This document shows positions 16,422-23,924 of a stretch of 64,000 bases of DNA, piece by piece (position 1 is the first letter of the stretch; every line of letters begins with the position of its first letter). The translations under genes and the position numbers were made by a program. The notes under the pieces were generated by a model that worked only from the letters and a program-made list of their open reading frames with translations, had not been told where the DNA came from and made no database searches. The DNA lies in the NCBI RefSeq assembly GCF_030151385.1, contig NZ_JASLDS010000029.1, forward strand, positions 1 through 64,000. Direction: 5' to 3'. Source of the stretch: Soonwooa sp. (lineage in GTDB: Bacteria > Bacteroidota > Bacteroidia > Flavobacteriales > Weeksellaceae).

Positions 16422-17189
16422 ATGTCAGTTTTAAAATTAGCAAAAAAATATATTGTCGACAGCCAAATCTATGTTTCCTTGATGGGAACAATGTTGGCGG
16501 CATTTTTTCTTTTGGAACAAAATACATTCCGTTTTCCCAAGCTGTACCTTATTTTCTTGACATTTTTTAGCGGTTATCTCTATACCAAATACCAAGGGCA
16601 AGGCCGAATATTTAAAAAAATATTAATATTCAACGCCTTCACTGGAATCATTTGCGTGCTTCTTATTATCAGAAACCACAACGAAATCGTTTTGCTAAAA
16701 TGGCTTTTAATCGTCTTTTTGGGACTTTTGTACAATAGCCGTTTCTTAGAAAAGACCATTCGCAATATTCCGTTGGTCAAAGTCTTTTACGTTGGACTTG
16801 TCTGGGGATTGTCTTTTGGATTCCTAGGATTGCCAAAAGTTAATTGGGAAATTATCGGTTTTAGCTTTTTTTTCATTTCCGCCTTGGTTTTACCGTTTGA
16901 CATTCGCGATATGAAGTATGATAAAGTTGTTACTTTTCCACAAATAATTGGTGTCAAAAATACTAAGTTTTTAGCTTTTTTTTTAATTATATTAGCAAAC
17001 ATCATCAGTATTTTATTTTTTAAAATTGATACAATTGTCGCTTTAGCATTGACTTCTGTTGTAAGTTGCATCTTGATATACTTCGCTTCAGATAAAAAAT
17101 CCGATTCCTATTTTTCTTTCTGGATTGAAAGCTGTTCTGGACTTCCACTTATCATATATCTTGCTATTAAATATTACCTCCTTTTTTAA
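16422..17189 (+). CDS. UbiA-like integral membrane protein
   Basis: 255 residues with about seven or eight hydrophobic helices, so an inner-membrane location is expected. The segment LPFDIRDMKYDKVVTFPQIIGVK matches the second Asp motif of UbiA-type prenyltransferases (D.RD...D followed by T.P...G). The first motif (N/D-D..D...D) is not evident: the corresponding loop reads YLYTKYQGQGRIFK. Catalysis as a prenyltransferase is therefore uncertain. recF begins 43 bp downstream on the same strand but has its own promoter motif. Confidence 0.75.
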   Translation: MSVLKLAKKYIVDSQIYVSLMGTMLAAFFLLEQNTFRFPKLYLIFLTFFSGYLYTKYQGQGRIFKKILIFNAFTGIICVLLIIRNHNEIVLLKWLLIVFLGLLYNSRFLEKTIRNIPLVKVFYVGLVWGLSFGFLGLPKVNWEIIGFSFFFISALVLPFDIRDMKYDKVVTFPQIIGVKNTKFLAFFLIILANIISILFFKIDTIVALALTSVVSCILIYFASDKKSDSYFSFWIESCSGLPLIIYLAIKYYLLF

Positions 17190-17204
17190 GAATGCGAATT
17201 GACT

Positions 17205-17212
17205 TATCTTTG
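17205..17212 (+). promoter_or_regulatory. -7 promoter element TATCTTTG before recF
   Basis: An exact TAnnTTTG match, the Bacteroidota -7 consensus. It ends 20 bp before the TTG start of recF. No clear -33 TTTG is visible. Confidence 0.55.
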
Positions 17213-17232
17213 CACAGTCAAAAAATATCATT

Positions 17233-18309
17233 TTGAGAATTAATAAACTCAGTCTTCATAATTTCAAAAACCACGAAAGTCTTCAGCTGGATCTTTCTGC
17301 ACAAATCAACTGCTTTGTCGGGAACAATGGTGTTGGCAAAACCAATATTCTAGATGCTTTGTATTATCTTTCGGTAGGCAAAAGCTTTCTTGGTAACTCC
17401 GATTTTAACAATGTTAAAAACGATTGCGATTTCTTTAGCATTGAAGCGGAAGTTCAAAATGAAGAAAAAGAAGATATTCTTAAAATCATCTTGAGCAAAG
17501 AAGCAAAAAAAGTCATCAAGAAAAATGACAAATCTTATGATCGACTTGCTGACCATGTTGGCTATTTGCCGTCAGTTATTATTTCACCATATGATCAAAA
17601 TCTAATTTCTGATTCTGGAGAAAGTCGCCGAAAATTTTTGGATGCCATGATTTCGCAAACAGATAGCGATTATCTTTTTGCGTTAATTCAATTTCAAAAA
17701 ACCTTGCAGCAGCGCAATGCTTTATTAAAAAGCTTTGCTAAGAATCGCTATTTTGACAAAGACAGCTTAGAAATCTATGATGAGCCTTTGGTAAAATATG
17801 GTGAAAAGATTTTTGCTAAGCGTAAAAACTTTGTTGAACTTCTTAATCCTGTGATGCAAAACTTCTATCAAAGTATTTCTGGAGGTAAAGAAGAAGTTTT
17901 AATCACTTATCAATCCGATTTAGAAGAAGATTATGCCAGTTTGCTCATCCAATCTTTAGAAAAAGATCGCGTGTTAACCTACACATCAAAAGGTATACAC
18001 AAAGACGATTTACTTTTCGAAATGATGCATTATCCCATCAAAAAAGTAGGATCACAAGGTCAACAGAAAACCTTTCTTGTAGCCTTAAAACTTGCGCAAA
18101 TGGTACGCATTAAAGAATTGACTGGTAAAACACCAATTCTTTTACTAGACGATATCTTTGACAAACTTGATGACAGGCGTGTTGCACAATTAATTGACTT
18201 GGTTAATCAAGAAAATTTTGGTCAAATCTTTATCACCGACACGCATAAGGAACGAACCGAAAACATCATCAAAGGAATTAATGCAAAAAGCAGTATCTAC
18301 GAAATATAA
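17233..18309 (+). CDS. recF: DNA replication and repair protein RecF
   Basis: SMC-like ATPase of the RecFOR pathway, which loads RecA at gaps. 358 residues, the usual length. The Walker A motif GNNGVGKTNILDALYYLS sits at about residues 30-47, followed by VGKSFLG. The ABC signature region SQGQQKTFLVALKLAQ, the Walker B PILLLDDIFDKLDD and the D-loop/His switch IFITDTHKER complete the fold. The start is TTG at 17233: no in-frame ATG precedes MRINKLSLHNFKNHE, which is the expected N-terminus. Usually found near dnaN or gyrB in other phyla; here it is alone, as is common in flavobacteria. Confidence 0.96.
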   Translation: MRINKLSLHNFKNHESLQLDLSAQINCFVGNNGVGKTNILDALYYLSVGKSFLGNSDFNNVKNDCDFFSIEAEVQNEEKEDILKIILSKEAKKVIKKNDKSYDRLADHVGYLPSVIISPYDQNLISDSGESRRKFLDAMISQTDSDYLFALIQFQKTLQQRNALLKSFAKNRYFDKDSLEIYDEPLVKYGEKIFAKRKNFVELLNPVMQNFYQSISGGKEEVLITYQSDLEEDYASLLIQSLEKDRVLTYTSKGIHKDDLLFEMMHYPIKKVGSQGQQKTFLVALKLAQMVRIKELTGKTPILLLDDIFDKLDDRRVAQLIDLVNQENFGQIFITDTHKERTENIIKGINAKSSIYEI

Positions 18310-18310
18310 A

Positions 18311-18335
18311 AAATGCCAGAAAATTTCTGGCATTT
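18311..18335 (+). terminator. Terminator after recF
   Basis: AAATGCCAGAAA pairs with TTTCTGGCATTT directly after the recF stop. The T run is short, so it may instead be a 3'-end stabilising hairpin. Confidence 0.7.
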
Positions 18336-18462
18336 CGCATATATAGAATGGTTATTAATCACATTTAGACATTCATGAGATTCTGAAAAAAAATTAAGCA
18401 GTAGTTTTTGTCTAAATATTTTTACCAAATTTTCAAAAAAAACAAAAAAAATGCAAAAATTA

Positions 18463-18484
18463 GGGGTGGACATTGGGGTGGACA
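18463..18484. repeat. G-rich direct repeat, GGGGTGGACA twice
   Basis: Two exact 10-bp copies (18463-18472 and 18475-18484) are separated by TT inside a very AT-rich intergenic stretch. In one frame they close an open stretch from 18379 that reads MQKLGVDIGVDK and then stops at 18487. This may be a remnant of a lost gene or an attachment-type site. No integrase is nearby. Confidence 0.5.
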
Positions 18485-18565
18485 AATGATTTTACAAATA
18501 AAGCTATATGATTATCAGTCATTTATATAAATTAAAATAATAGCAAAAAAACTATTTTTTTTAAA

Positions 18566-18573
18566 TATCTTTG
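18566..18573 (+). promoter_or_regulatory. -7 promoter element TATCTTTG touching the start of the TPR/HTH gene
   Basis: An exact TAnnTTTG match. Only 5 bp separate its final G from the ATG at 18579. If it is used, transcription would begin at or next to the start codon (leaderless mRNA). Confidence 0.45.
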
Positions 18574-18578
18574 CCAAT

Positions 18579-20267
18579 ATGGCGAAAATCTATCTCTTTT
18601 TGTTTCTTTTTTATGTCTGTGGAGCCCAAATTAGAGCTCAACAAACAGAAAATGTGATTTCTGTTGAAACAGATTTCCTAACAAAAGCATCAAAAATTGA
18701 TAACGAAAAGCAATTAATTAATTTCCTTGATAGTGATCATTATAAAATACCATCAAACAAAAAAGAGATTATTAAAAAAGTTGTTTTAGCAGATTTCTAC
18801 TCTAAAAAACTAGATAAATCGAATGCACAAAGTCTCCAACTTTATAATGAAGCACAAAAGCTATCAAATCAAATCAATGATGTTGATTTTTTAATCTGGT
18901 TTGACACTAAATTTGGGTTTTACTATTACGATTATAATGATTATCCGAATGCATTAAAATTATTTCTAAAAACGTCAAAACTTTTACAAACCAATAAAGA
19001 CGAAAATATTGTTGATGCTTGTAATACTTTAAAACTTAATGGTTTTTTCTGGTCTACCATCGAAGATTACAAAAAGAGTATCGAATATCTAGAGCGAGCT
19101 TTAAAGCAGTGTAATGGGAACAATGAAAACTATGGAACAATCCTAAATAACATTGCAATTGGTTACACGAAACTCAATGATTATGACAAGGCTCTTTTAT
19201 ATTTAGAAAAAACGAAAGCCGCAGCCATTAATATTAATGACAAAGTTCGTTACGCAAAAGCTTTAGGCGACATTGCTTTTATAGAAGCAAAAAGAAAAAA
19301 TTACGACAAAGCAATTAGTCTTTTACAGGAGGATATCCAGATTTCTAAGGACGAGAAAAGTGACAAAAACACAATGTTTGCGCAAATACGTTTGGCGAAC
19401 ATCTATATGGAGATGAACAAATACGAGGATGCAAAAAAACTCTCTGTTGAAGCTTTAGAATATATCCGAACAAAAACTTATCTCGCGAGTTACGAACTTG
19501 ACATACAAAAACTCTTGCTACAGATTGCCATTCACGATAAAAATGATATTGCGGAATTGAGCGCAAGACGGAAAATAGAAGAACTAAGCAAGCAAATCGC
19601 AATGCAGGACGGTGTTGAAGTTGTTAAATTAGCAAACTGGCAAAGTCAAAAAGAACGTGTCGAATGGCAACTGGAAGCCGAACAAAATAAAGCTGAAAAA
19701 TCCGAAATCATAAAGTGGTCACTATTAGGAATTAGTATGTTATTGTGTGGCCTTGTTTTCAGTGTTTATAAGTCTAATAAAAGAAAAATTCGCTTGCTAA
19801 AAAGTAGTTACGAAAAGCAGATTTTAAAATTTAAATTAGAGCAGGTAGAATCTGACAAAAAACTACAATCGACCAATACTTCTTTAGCAAGTTTCAAAGC
19901 TTATCTAATTGATAGGAATAAACATATTGACAAAATTGACACTGAAATTAGTAAACTTCGACAAACAGGAAGATCTACAAAAACGCTTTCTGCAATGGAG
20001 GAGTTAAAAATCTCGCATTTGGTTACAGATGAAAACTGGAACAAATTCAAGGAAGTATTTATCCGAGAAGAACCAGAATTCTACCACCACATTGTAAGTA
20101 CTTTTCATGGCTTAACCGAATCTAATCTTCGAATTATCCTACTAAATAGACTAGAGCTTAACAATCTAGAAATCGCTCAGTTATTAGGACTAAGCGTTGA
20201 TGGTGTCAAAAAATCAAAACAACGACTTCGCAAGAAGTTCGATGGTGATGGTTCTTTTGTAATTTAA
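18579..20267 (+). CDS. TPR-transmembrane-HTH (LuxR-like) regulator
   Basis: 562 residues: a signal peptide (MAKIYLFLFLFYVCGAQIRAQ), TPR repeats (about 60-330; e.g. NIAIGYTKLNDYDKALLYLEKTKAAA), a transmembrane helix (WSLLGISMLLCGLVFSVYK, about 378-396), a cytoplasmic coiled coil (YEKQILKFKLEQVESDKKLQST) and a C-terminal LuxR/sigma-4-like HTH (LNRLELNNLEIAQLLGLSVDGVKKSKQRLRKKF, about 523-555). The layout indicates a membrane-tethered transcription factor with a periplasmic sensor. The targets are unknown. It ends 3 bp before the convergent cdd gene. Confidence 0.88.
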   Translation: MAKIYLFLFLFYVCGAQIRAQQTENVISVETDFLTKASKIDNEKQLINFLDSDHYKIPSNKKEIIKKVVLADFYSKKLDKSNAQSLQLYNEAQKLSNQINDVDFLIWFDTKFGFYYYDYNDYPNALKLFLKTSKLLQTNKDENIVDACNTLKLNGFFWSTIEDYKKSIEYLERALKQCNGNNENYGTILNNIAIGYTKLNDYDKALLYLEKTKAAAININDKVRYAKALGDIAFIEAKRKNYDKAISLLQEDIQISKDEKSDKNTMFAQIRLANIYMEMNKYEDAKKLSVEALEYIRTKTYLASYELDIQKLLLQIAIHDKNDIAELSARRKIEELSKQIAMQDGVEVVKLANWQSQKERVEWQLEAEQNKAEKSEIIKWSLLGISMLLCGLVFSVYKSNKRKIRLLKSSYEKQILKFKLEQVESDKKLQSTNTSLASFKAYLIDRNKHIDKIDTEISKLRQTGRSTKTLSAMEELKISHLVTDENWNKFKEVFIREEPEFYHHIVSTFHGLTESNLRIILLNRLELNNLEIAQLLGLSVDGVKKSKQRLRKKFDGDGSFVI

Positions 20268-20270
20268 TAC

Positions 20271-20750
20271 TTACAAAAAGCTCGAATCGAAAGAGAACGG
20301 AAGTAGATCGCGAACAGATTTCGTCTTAAATATTTCACCTTCTAGAGATGCGAAATAGATTTCGATAGTTTCATTCTGTTTAGCTTCATATTCCAAAATA
20401 CTTTGACGACATGCACCACAAGGCGGAATTGGCTGTGCGCTAACAGCGTCACGAGGCGCACCAATCACAAACATTTTTTTAATTTGAGATTTTGGGAAGT
20501 TGGCAGAAGTCCAATATATCGTAGTTCTTTCGGCACATAAACCAGAAGGATAAGCAGCGTTTTCCTGATTGCTTCCAGTAATAATTTCACCATTGTCAAG
20601 CAAAAGGGCGCAACCTACAAGAAAATTAGAATAATTTGCATATGCATTTTCTCGCACTGCCTTTGCAGCATCAAAAAGTTTCTTTTCAGTTTCATTGAGC
20701 TCTGCATAAGAAGCAATAACTTCAAAACTGATTTTGATTTCTTTTTCCAT
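20271..20750 (-). CDS. cdd: Cytidine deaminase
   Basis: Cytosolic zinc enzyme that deaminates cytidine and deoxycytidine in pyrimidine salvage. 159 residues. It shows the N-terminal AKAVRENAYANYSNFLVGCALL, substrate-binding GSNQENAAYPSGLCAERTTIYW with the catalytic C-A-E, and PCGACRQSILEY with the two further zinc cysteines. The last in the minus-strand run menE-arfB-cdd; 62 bp separate it from arfB. Confidence 0.95.
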   Translation of the reverse strand: MEKEIKISFEVIASYAELNETEKKLFDAAKAVRENAYANYSNFLVGCALLLDNGEIITGSNQENAAYPSGLCAERTTIYWTSANFPKSQIKKMFVIGAPRDAVSAQPIPPCGACRQSILEYEAKQNETIEIYFASLEGEIFKTKSVRDLLPFSFDSSFL

Positions 20751-20812
20751 TTTTCAAAAATCGGAGGGTAAAAGTACGCCTTTTTTAGTTATCCCGAAAC
20801 TATTTTCAATCT

Positions 20813-21205
20813 TTAATAACGAAATCTCCTGTTATCTTTTTTATCGGACAAAATCTTCTTGGCTGTCAGTCGTTTTTCGATTTGACTTTTACGAGGTTTC
20901 GTCTTCTTTCTGGGCTTTTGGACAATGATAGAGGCGTTAACAATATTAAGTATTCTATCAATTGCGATTGCCTTATTTTCTAGTTGTGAGCGAGCTTCAG
21001 TCGAAGTTAGCTGCAAAATACCATCATTGTTAATACGGTTTTTCAATTTTTCTAAAATTAGCAGAACTTCATCCTCCGAAAACAATTTGGTATCGGTAAC
21101 TTTCCACATCACAGTCACAGCAGTTTCTACTTTGTTGACATTTTGCCCACCAGCACCACCACTCCTAGATGTTTTGAAACTTAGTTCTTTAGAAAAATCA
21201 ATCAT
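20813..21205 (-). CDS. arfB: Alternative ribosome-rescue factor ArfB (peptidyl-tRNA hydrolase)
   Basis: 130 residues. It carries the class I release-factor GGQ loop (SRSGGAGGQNVNKVETAV, about residues 14-31) and a basic C-terminal tail (KPRKKTKPRKSQIEKRLTAKK), which in ArfB/ICT1 enters the mRNA channel of stalled ribosomes so that the GGQ loop can release the peptide. It lacks the codon-recognition domain of RF1/RF2. I take the ATG at 21205 (MIDFSKELSFK) rather than the TTG four codons upstream. It overlaps the end of menE by 8 bp. Confidence 0.93.
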   Translation of the reverse strand: MIDFSKELSFKTSRSGGAGGQNVNKVETAVTVMWKVTDTKLFSEDEVLLILEKLKNRINNDGILQLTSTEARSQLENKAIAIDRILNIVNASIIVQKPRKKTKPRKSQIEKRLTAKKILSDKKDNRRFRY

Positions 21206-22229
21206 TATTATTGGCAATTAGCTTTTTTAAATCCAAACGACTCACCTTTCCATTCGGTGTTCGAGGAATATTTTCTATAAAGATAACATCTTTTGGACAA
21301 TCGAGTTTGCGACGATATTCGGTGTCAAGAATTTTCGTTCTTAAATTTTCATTAGGTTCCCCTTCTACAATCGCAATCATCTTTTCACCTAAAACTTCAT
21401 CTTTAATAGAAGTCACCACAACTTCATTGCTTATGACTTTCTTGATTAAAGCTTCAATCTCTTCAGGATAAATTTTTGCTCCACCAGAATTAATAACATT
21501 ATCGATTCGTCCCAAAAATCGGAATTGTTTATCATTAATAATTTCTACCAAATCATTCGTTACCAAAAGTTCTGCGTTAATGCTTGGCGCAAAAATCTGT
21601 AAACAACCTCTTTCATCTTTAGAAATCCGAACACCATCAAAACACGTGAAAGCTTGTTCTGTCATTGGGTAAATCTTTCTTAATGCAATATGCGACAAGG
21701 TCTCCGACATTCCATAAGTTTCATAGATGCTTTGCTCTTCGGACTTTAGTACAGAAAAAATCTTCTTTTTTAAACTTTCAGAAACTGCTGCACCACCAAT
21801 AATTAGCTTCTTAATTAAATGTAACTTATCTAACGAATGCTCAACTTGCAAAGGCGTTAGCGCACAAAAATCAATTTCGGAGCTAAGATTAGCAAGAGCA
21901 TCTGTCTTTGGCGTCAAAACATGAAGCTTCAAACCTCTTTCGATGCTACGAATGACCATCATCTTGCCAGAAATATATTCTACAGGAAGACAAAGCGCTG
22001 CAGAATCTCCGTTTTTTAAGCCTAAAAAATCACAAGTCATCTTGGCGGAAGCAAACATTCGGCTTTTTTCGACTTCAAAAAGCTTCGGAATTCCTGTCGA
22101 ACCAGAACTTTTTATCGTGGTTGTTGTCTTATCGGAAAGACATTCTTGAAAAAATTCAAAAACTTTTGATTCGAAGTCATTTTCAGGCTTCGTTATATCT
22201 TGCTGAATATCAGAACAGTCGATTACCAT
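21198..22229 (-). CDS. menE: AMP-binding enzyme, probable o-succinylbenzoate-CoA ligase
   Basis: 343 residues, short for an ANL-superfamily enzyme but usual for flavobacterial MenE. The phosphate-binding loop is TIKSSGSTGIPKLFEVEK (about 41-58), followed by ETYGMSETLSHIALR (A5 region), the hinge FLGRIDNVINSGGAKIYPEE and the catalytic lysine in RTPNGKVSRLDL at the C-terminus. It would activate o-succinylbenzoate to its CoA thioester in menaquinone synthesis; menaquinone is the main flavobacterial quinone. Other men genes are not adjacent, so the substrate is inferred from the family. Confidence 0.82.
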   Translation of the reverse strand: MVIDCSDIQQDITKPENDFESKVFEFFQECLSDKTTTTIKSSGSTGIPKLFEVEKSRMFASAKMTCDFLGLKNGDSAALCLPVEYISGKMMVIRSIERGLKLHVLTPKTDALANLSSEIDFCALTPLQVEHSLDKLHLIKKLIIGGAAVSESLKKKIFSVLKSEEQSIYETYGMSETLSHIALRKIYPMTEQAFTCFDGVRISKDERGCLQIFAPSINAELLVTNDLVEIINDKQFRFLGRIDNVINSGGAKIYPEEIEALIKKVISNEVVVTSIKDEVLGEKMIAIVEGEPNENLRTKILDTEYRRKLDCPKDVIFIENIPRTPNGKVSRLDLKKLIANNND

Positions 22230-22283
22230 TGCTTTTTCTGTGAAATTATTTTGTATAAAATTATGAAATTTTTTGCGAAATAT

Positions 22284-22314
22284 TTTGGAACTTAAAAAAA
22301 AAGTCCTACATTTG
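22284..22314 (+). promoter_or_regulatory. Bacteroidota-type promoter of tRNA-Gln
   Basis: A -33 TTTG (22284-22287) and a -7 TACATTTG (22307-22314) are separated by 19 bp. Both match the sigma-ABfr consensus TTTG/TAnnTTTG. The tRNA starts 16 bp after the -7 element, leaving a leader of about 10 nt. This is the clearest promoter in the window. Confidence 0.8.
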
Positions 22315-22330
22315 CATCACAATAAACGAC

Positions 22331-22401
22331 AGACCCATGGTGTAACGGTAGCACTCCGGTTTTTGGTACCGTCTGTTGGGGTTCGAATCCCTGTGGGTCT
22401 A
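22331..22401 (+). tRNA. tRNA-Gln (anticodon TTG)
   Basis: 71 nt including the discriminator A; the 3' CCA is not encoded. The acceptor stem AGACCCA pairs perfectly with TGGGTCT. The D arm is GTGT/GCAC, the anticodon loop TTTTGGT gives TTG, and the T loop is TTCGAAT within GGGG/CCCT-type stems. Base pair 27-43 appears to be C-T, an unpaired position at the top of the anticodon stem. Confidence 0.95.
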
Positions 22402-22411
22402 CGATTGTCCG

Positions 22412-22442
22412 AATAGCTTGCTAATTTTAGCAAGCTATTTTT
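22412..22442 (+). terminator. Terminator after tRNA-Gln
   Basis: AATAGCTTGCTAA pairs exactly with TTAGCAAGCTATT across a 2-base centre (effective loop larger), followed by a T run, 11 bp after the tRNA. Confidence 0.9.
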
Positions 22443-22716
22443 GTATGTATTATTTTAAATTCGGCATTCAAGAATTTAATTAAAACCACTCGAATCTAGC
22501 ATCTACTGTGCAAAAAGGTTAATAATAGCATTATCGACCTCAACCAAACACCAATATACTAGCCAACTATTTAAACAAGAATTAAGTTTGACTTCATTTT
22601 TGATTTATTTAAGGCTAAAAAATCAAAGTATTTTAAACATAAAAAAAATGCCACCTCAAAAATTTGACATTACCAGATAAAGCCAATATTTTTGACAAAA
22701 ATTTTAAAACAATTAA
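22443..22716. other. Intergenic region with no recognised content
   Basis: AT-rich DNA between the tRNA terminator and the gene at 22717. I see no open frame of note, no TAnnTTTG match and no strong hairpin. Confidence 0.5.
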
Positions 22717-23415
22717 ATGTACAATTTCAGAACAATCTTCGCACTAATTAGCATTTTAAGCACCAACATCCTTTTCGCACAGACTGAAGTCAAAAAACCC
22801 GCAGAAGCATTTGACCTTTATTTTAAAACCTTTGTCAACAAAAAAGAAAGTTCATTAAAAGAACTTAACGATTATATGCGTCCAACCGTTGAAGGAAAGG
22901 ACATGTATAATGTAAACTTTGCAGAAGGCGCTTCTGAAATGATATCGAGTATGTCAGAAAACTTCTTAAACATCTTCTCTCCCGCCGCGGCAAAAGCTAA
23001 CAAAAAAGAGGCTGAAGACTATTTTGCTGCGATGATCAAAAACTTTAATGAGGCAACTTACAAAATAACCAATGTAAAGTTGGTCGATAACGAATATATA
23101 AAAGGTGAAAAAATTGCAGAGATTTCTTATCGAGTAACTTTCAAATTACCAAACGAGTCTGCAGACGAAGTAATGACTGCTTACAAAGATAAAAACCCAA
23201 AAAGTCTAAAAGCTGAGGAACTAAAAAAACTTTTGGTTTCGCTCAAAAACACATACAGCAACGCGACTAAAGAAGAAAGCATTGACCGCCAAATCAACTT
23301 GTACCAACTAAAAGAAAAAGGCAAAATATATTACAACAGTGGAAGTATCTATGAAGAAATCGTAACCAATCTTACAGATTTCTATTTTGGAAGCGATGAA
23401 GAAGGCGAAGAATAA
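22717..23415 (+). CDS. Secreted protein of unknown function
   Basis: 232 residues with a signal peptide (MYNFRTIFALISILSTNILFAQ, cleavage after FAQ). The mature part is mixed alpha/beta with an acidic C-terminal end (FGSDEEGEE). The stretch KITNVKLVDNEYIKGEKIAEISYRVTF resembles the strands of NTF2-like periplasmic proteins, but I cannot assign a family. It precedes the small membrane protein at 23464 by 48 bp, probably in one transcript that ends at the strong terminator at 23876. Confidence 0.75.
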   Translation: MYNFRTIFALISILSTNILFAQTEVKKPAEAFDLYFKTFVNKKESSLKELNDYMRPTVEGKDMYNVNFAEGASEMISSMSENFLNIFSPAAAKANKKEAEDYFAAMIKNFNEATYKITNVKLVDNEYIKGEKIAEISYRVTFKLPNESADEVMTAYKDKNPKSLKAEELKKLLVSLKNTYSNATKEESIDRQINLYQLKEKGKIYYNSGSIYEEIVTNLTDFYFGSDEEGEE

Positions 23416-23463
23416 ACTCTGTCAACATCGCTTTTAGAATAAACTAAGCCAAATAACACAATT

Positions 23464-23871
23464 ATGAATTTACTTTTTGTTTTGTTGTTTTTCTCCGCAA
23501 ACTTAGCATTGTTTTATTTCAATCCGCTAAAATACTGGCAGTATATATTGTCATTTTTTGCAATGTTTATCATATTAACCATTGTATTATACATCTTTCC
23601 AAACCTCTATTATTTGCACTTTAGATTTGTGATGCAAATTGTAATGTCATTTATGATACTAATCAGCACCAACATTGCGAGAATACTTTGCGAGTTGGTA
23701 GTTGATAGAGTCGTCAACTTTCACCTACAAAACAATAATGAAAATTTGAATCGAAATCCAATTAAATTCTTAGTAAAAAACGCCGTCAAAATAAAGAAAG
23801 GCTACATCATTGGACTTCTCGTACTTTCGTTGATTATGCTATTAGGAAATTGGTTTGGTCAACAAAATTAA
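23464..23871 (+). CDS. Small integral membrane protein of unknown function
   Basis: 135 residues with four predicted hydrophobic helices (LLFVLLFFSANLALFYF; YILSFFAMFIILTIVLYIF; FVMQIVMSFMILISTNIARIL; GYIIGLLVLSLIMLLGNWF) and a short polar loop (LQNNNENLNRNPIKFLVKNA). It is probably in the inner membrane. No family is recognised. It is likely co-transcribed with the secreted protein upstream. Confidence 0.72.
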   Translation: MNLLFVLLFFSANLALFYFNPLKYWQYILSFFAMFIILTIVLYIFPNLYYLHFRFVMQIVMSFMILISTNIARILCELVVDRVVNFHLQNNNENLNRNPIKFLVKNAVKIKKGYIIGLLVLSLIMLLGNWFGQQN

Positions 23872-23875
23872 ATAT

Positions 23876-23912
23876 AAAATATCCCCGAAAGCTTTTGTTT
23901 CGGGGATATTTT
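23876..23912. terminator. Convergent terminator between 23871 and 23925
   Basis: AAAATATCCCCGAAA pairs exactly with TTTCGGGGATATTTT. It ends in A/T runs on both strands, so it can serve both the plus-strand membrane-protein gene and the minus-strand TPR/HTH gene. Confidence 0.92.
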
Positions 23913-23924
23913 ATAGCATTTATA

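Noticed and set aside
18297..18485. Minus-strand 62-codon frame beginning MSTPMSTPNF
   Set aside because: It overlaps the recF terminator, is low in complexity and has no recognisable domain.
22331..22401. tRNA-Gln as a pseudo-tRNA because of the C-T at pair 27-43
   Set aside because: All other stems and the consensus loops are intact, with a strong promoter and terminator; a single mismatch at the stem top is tolerated.
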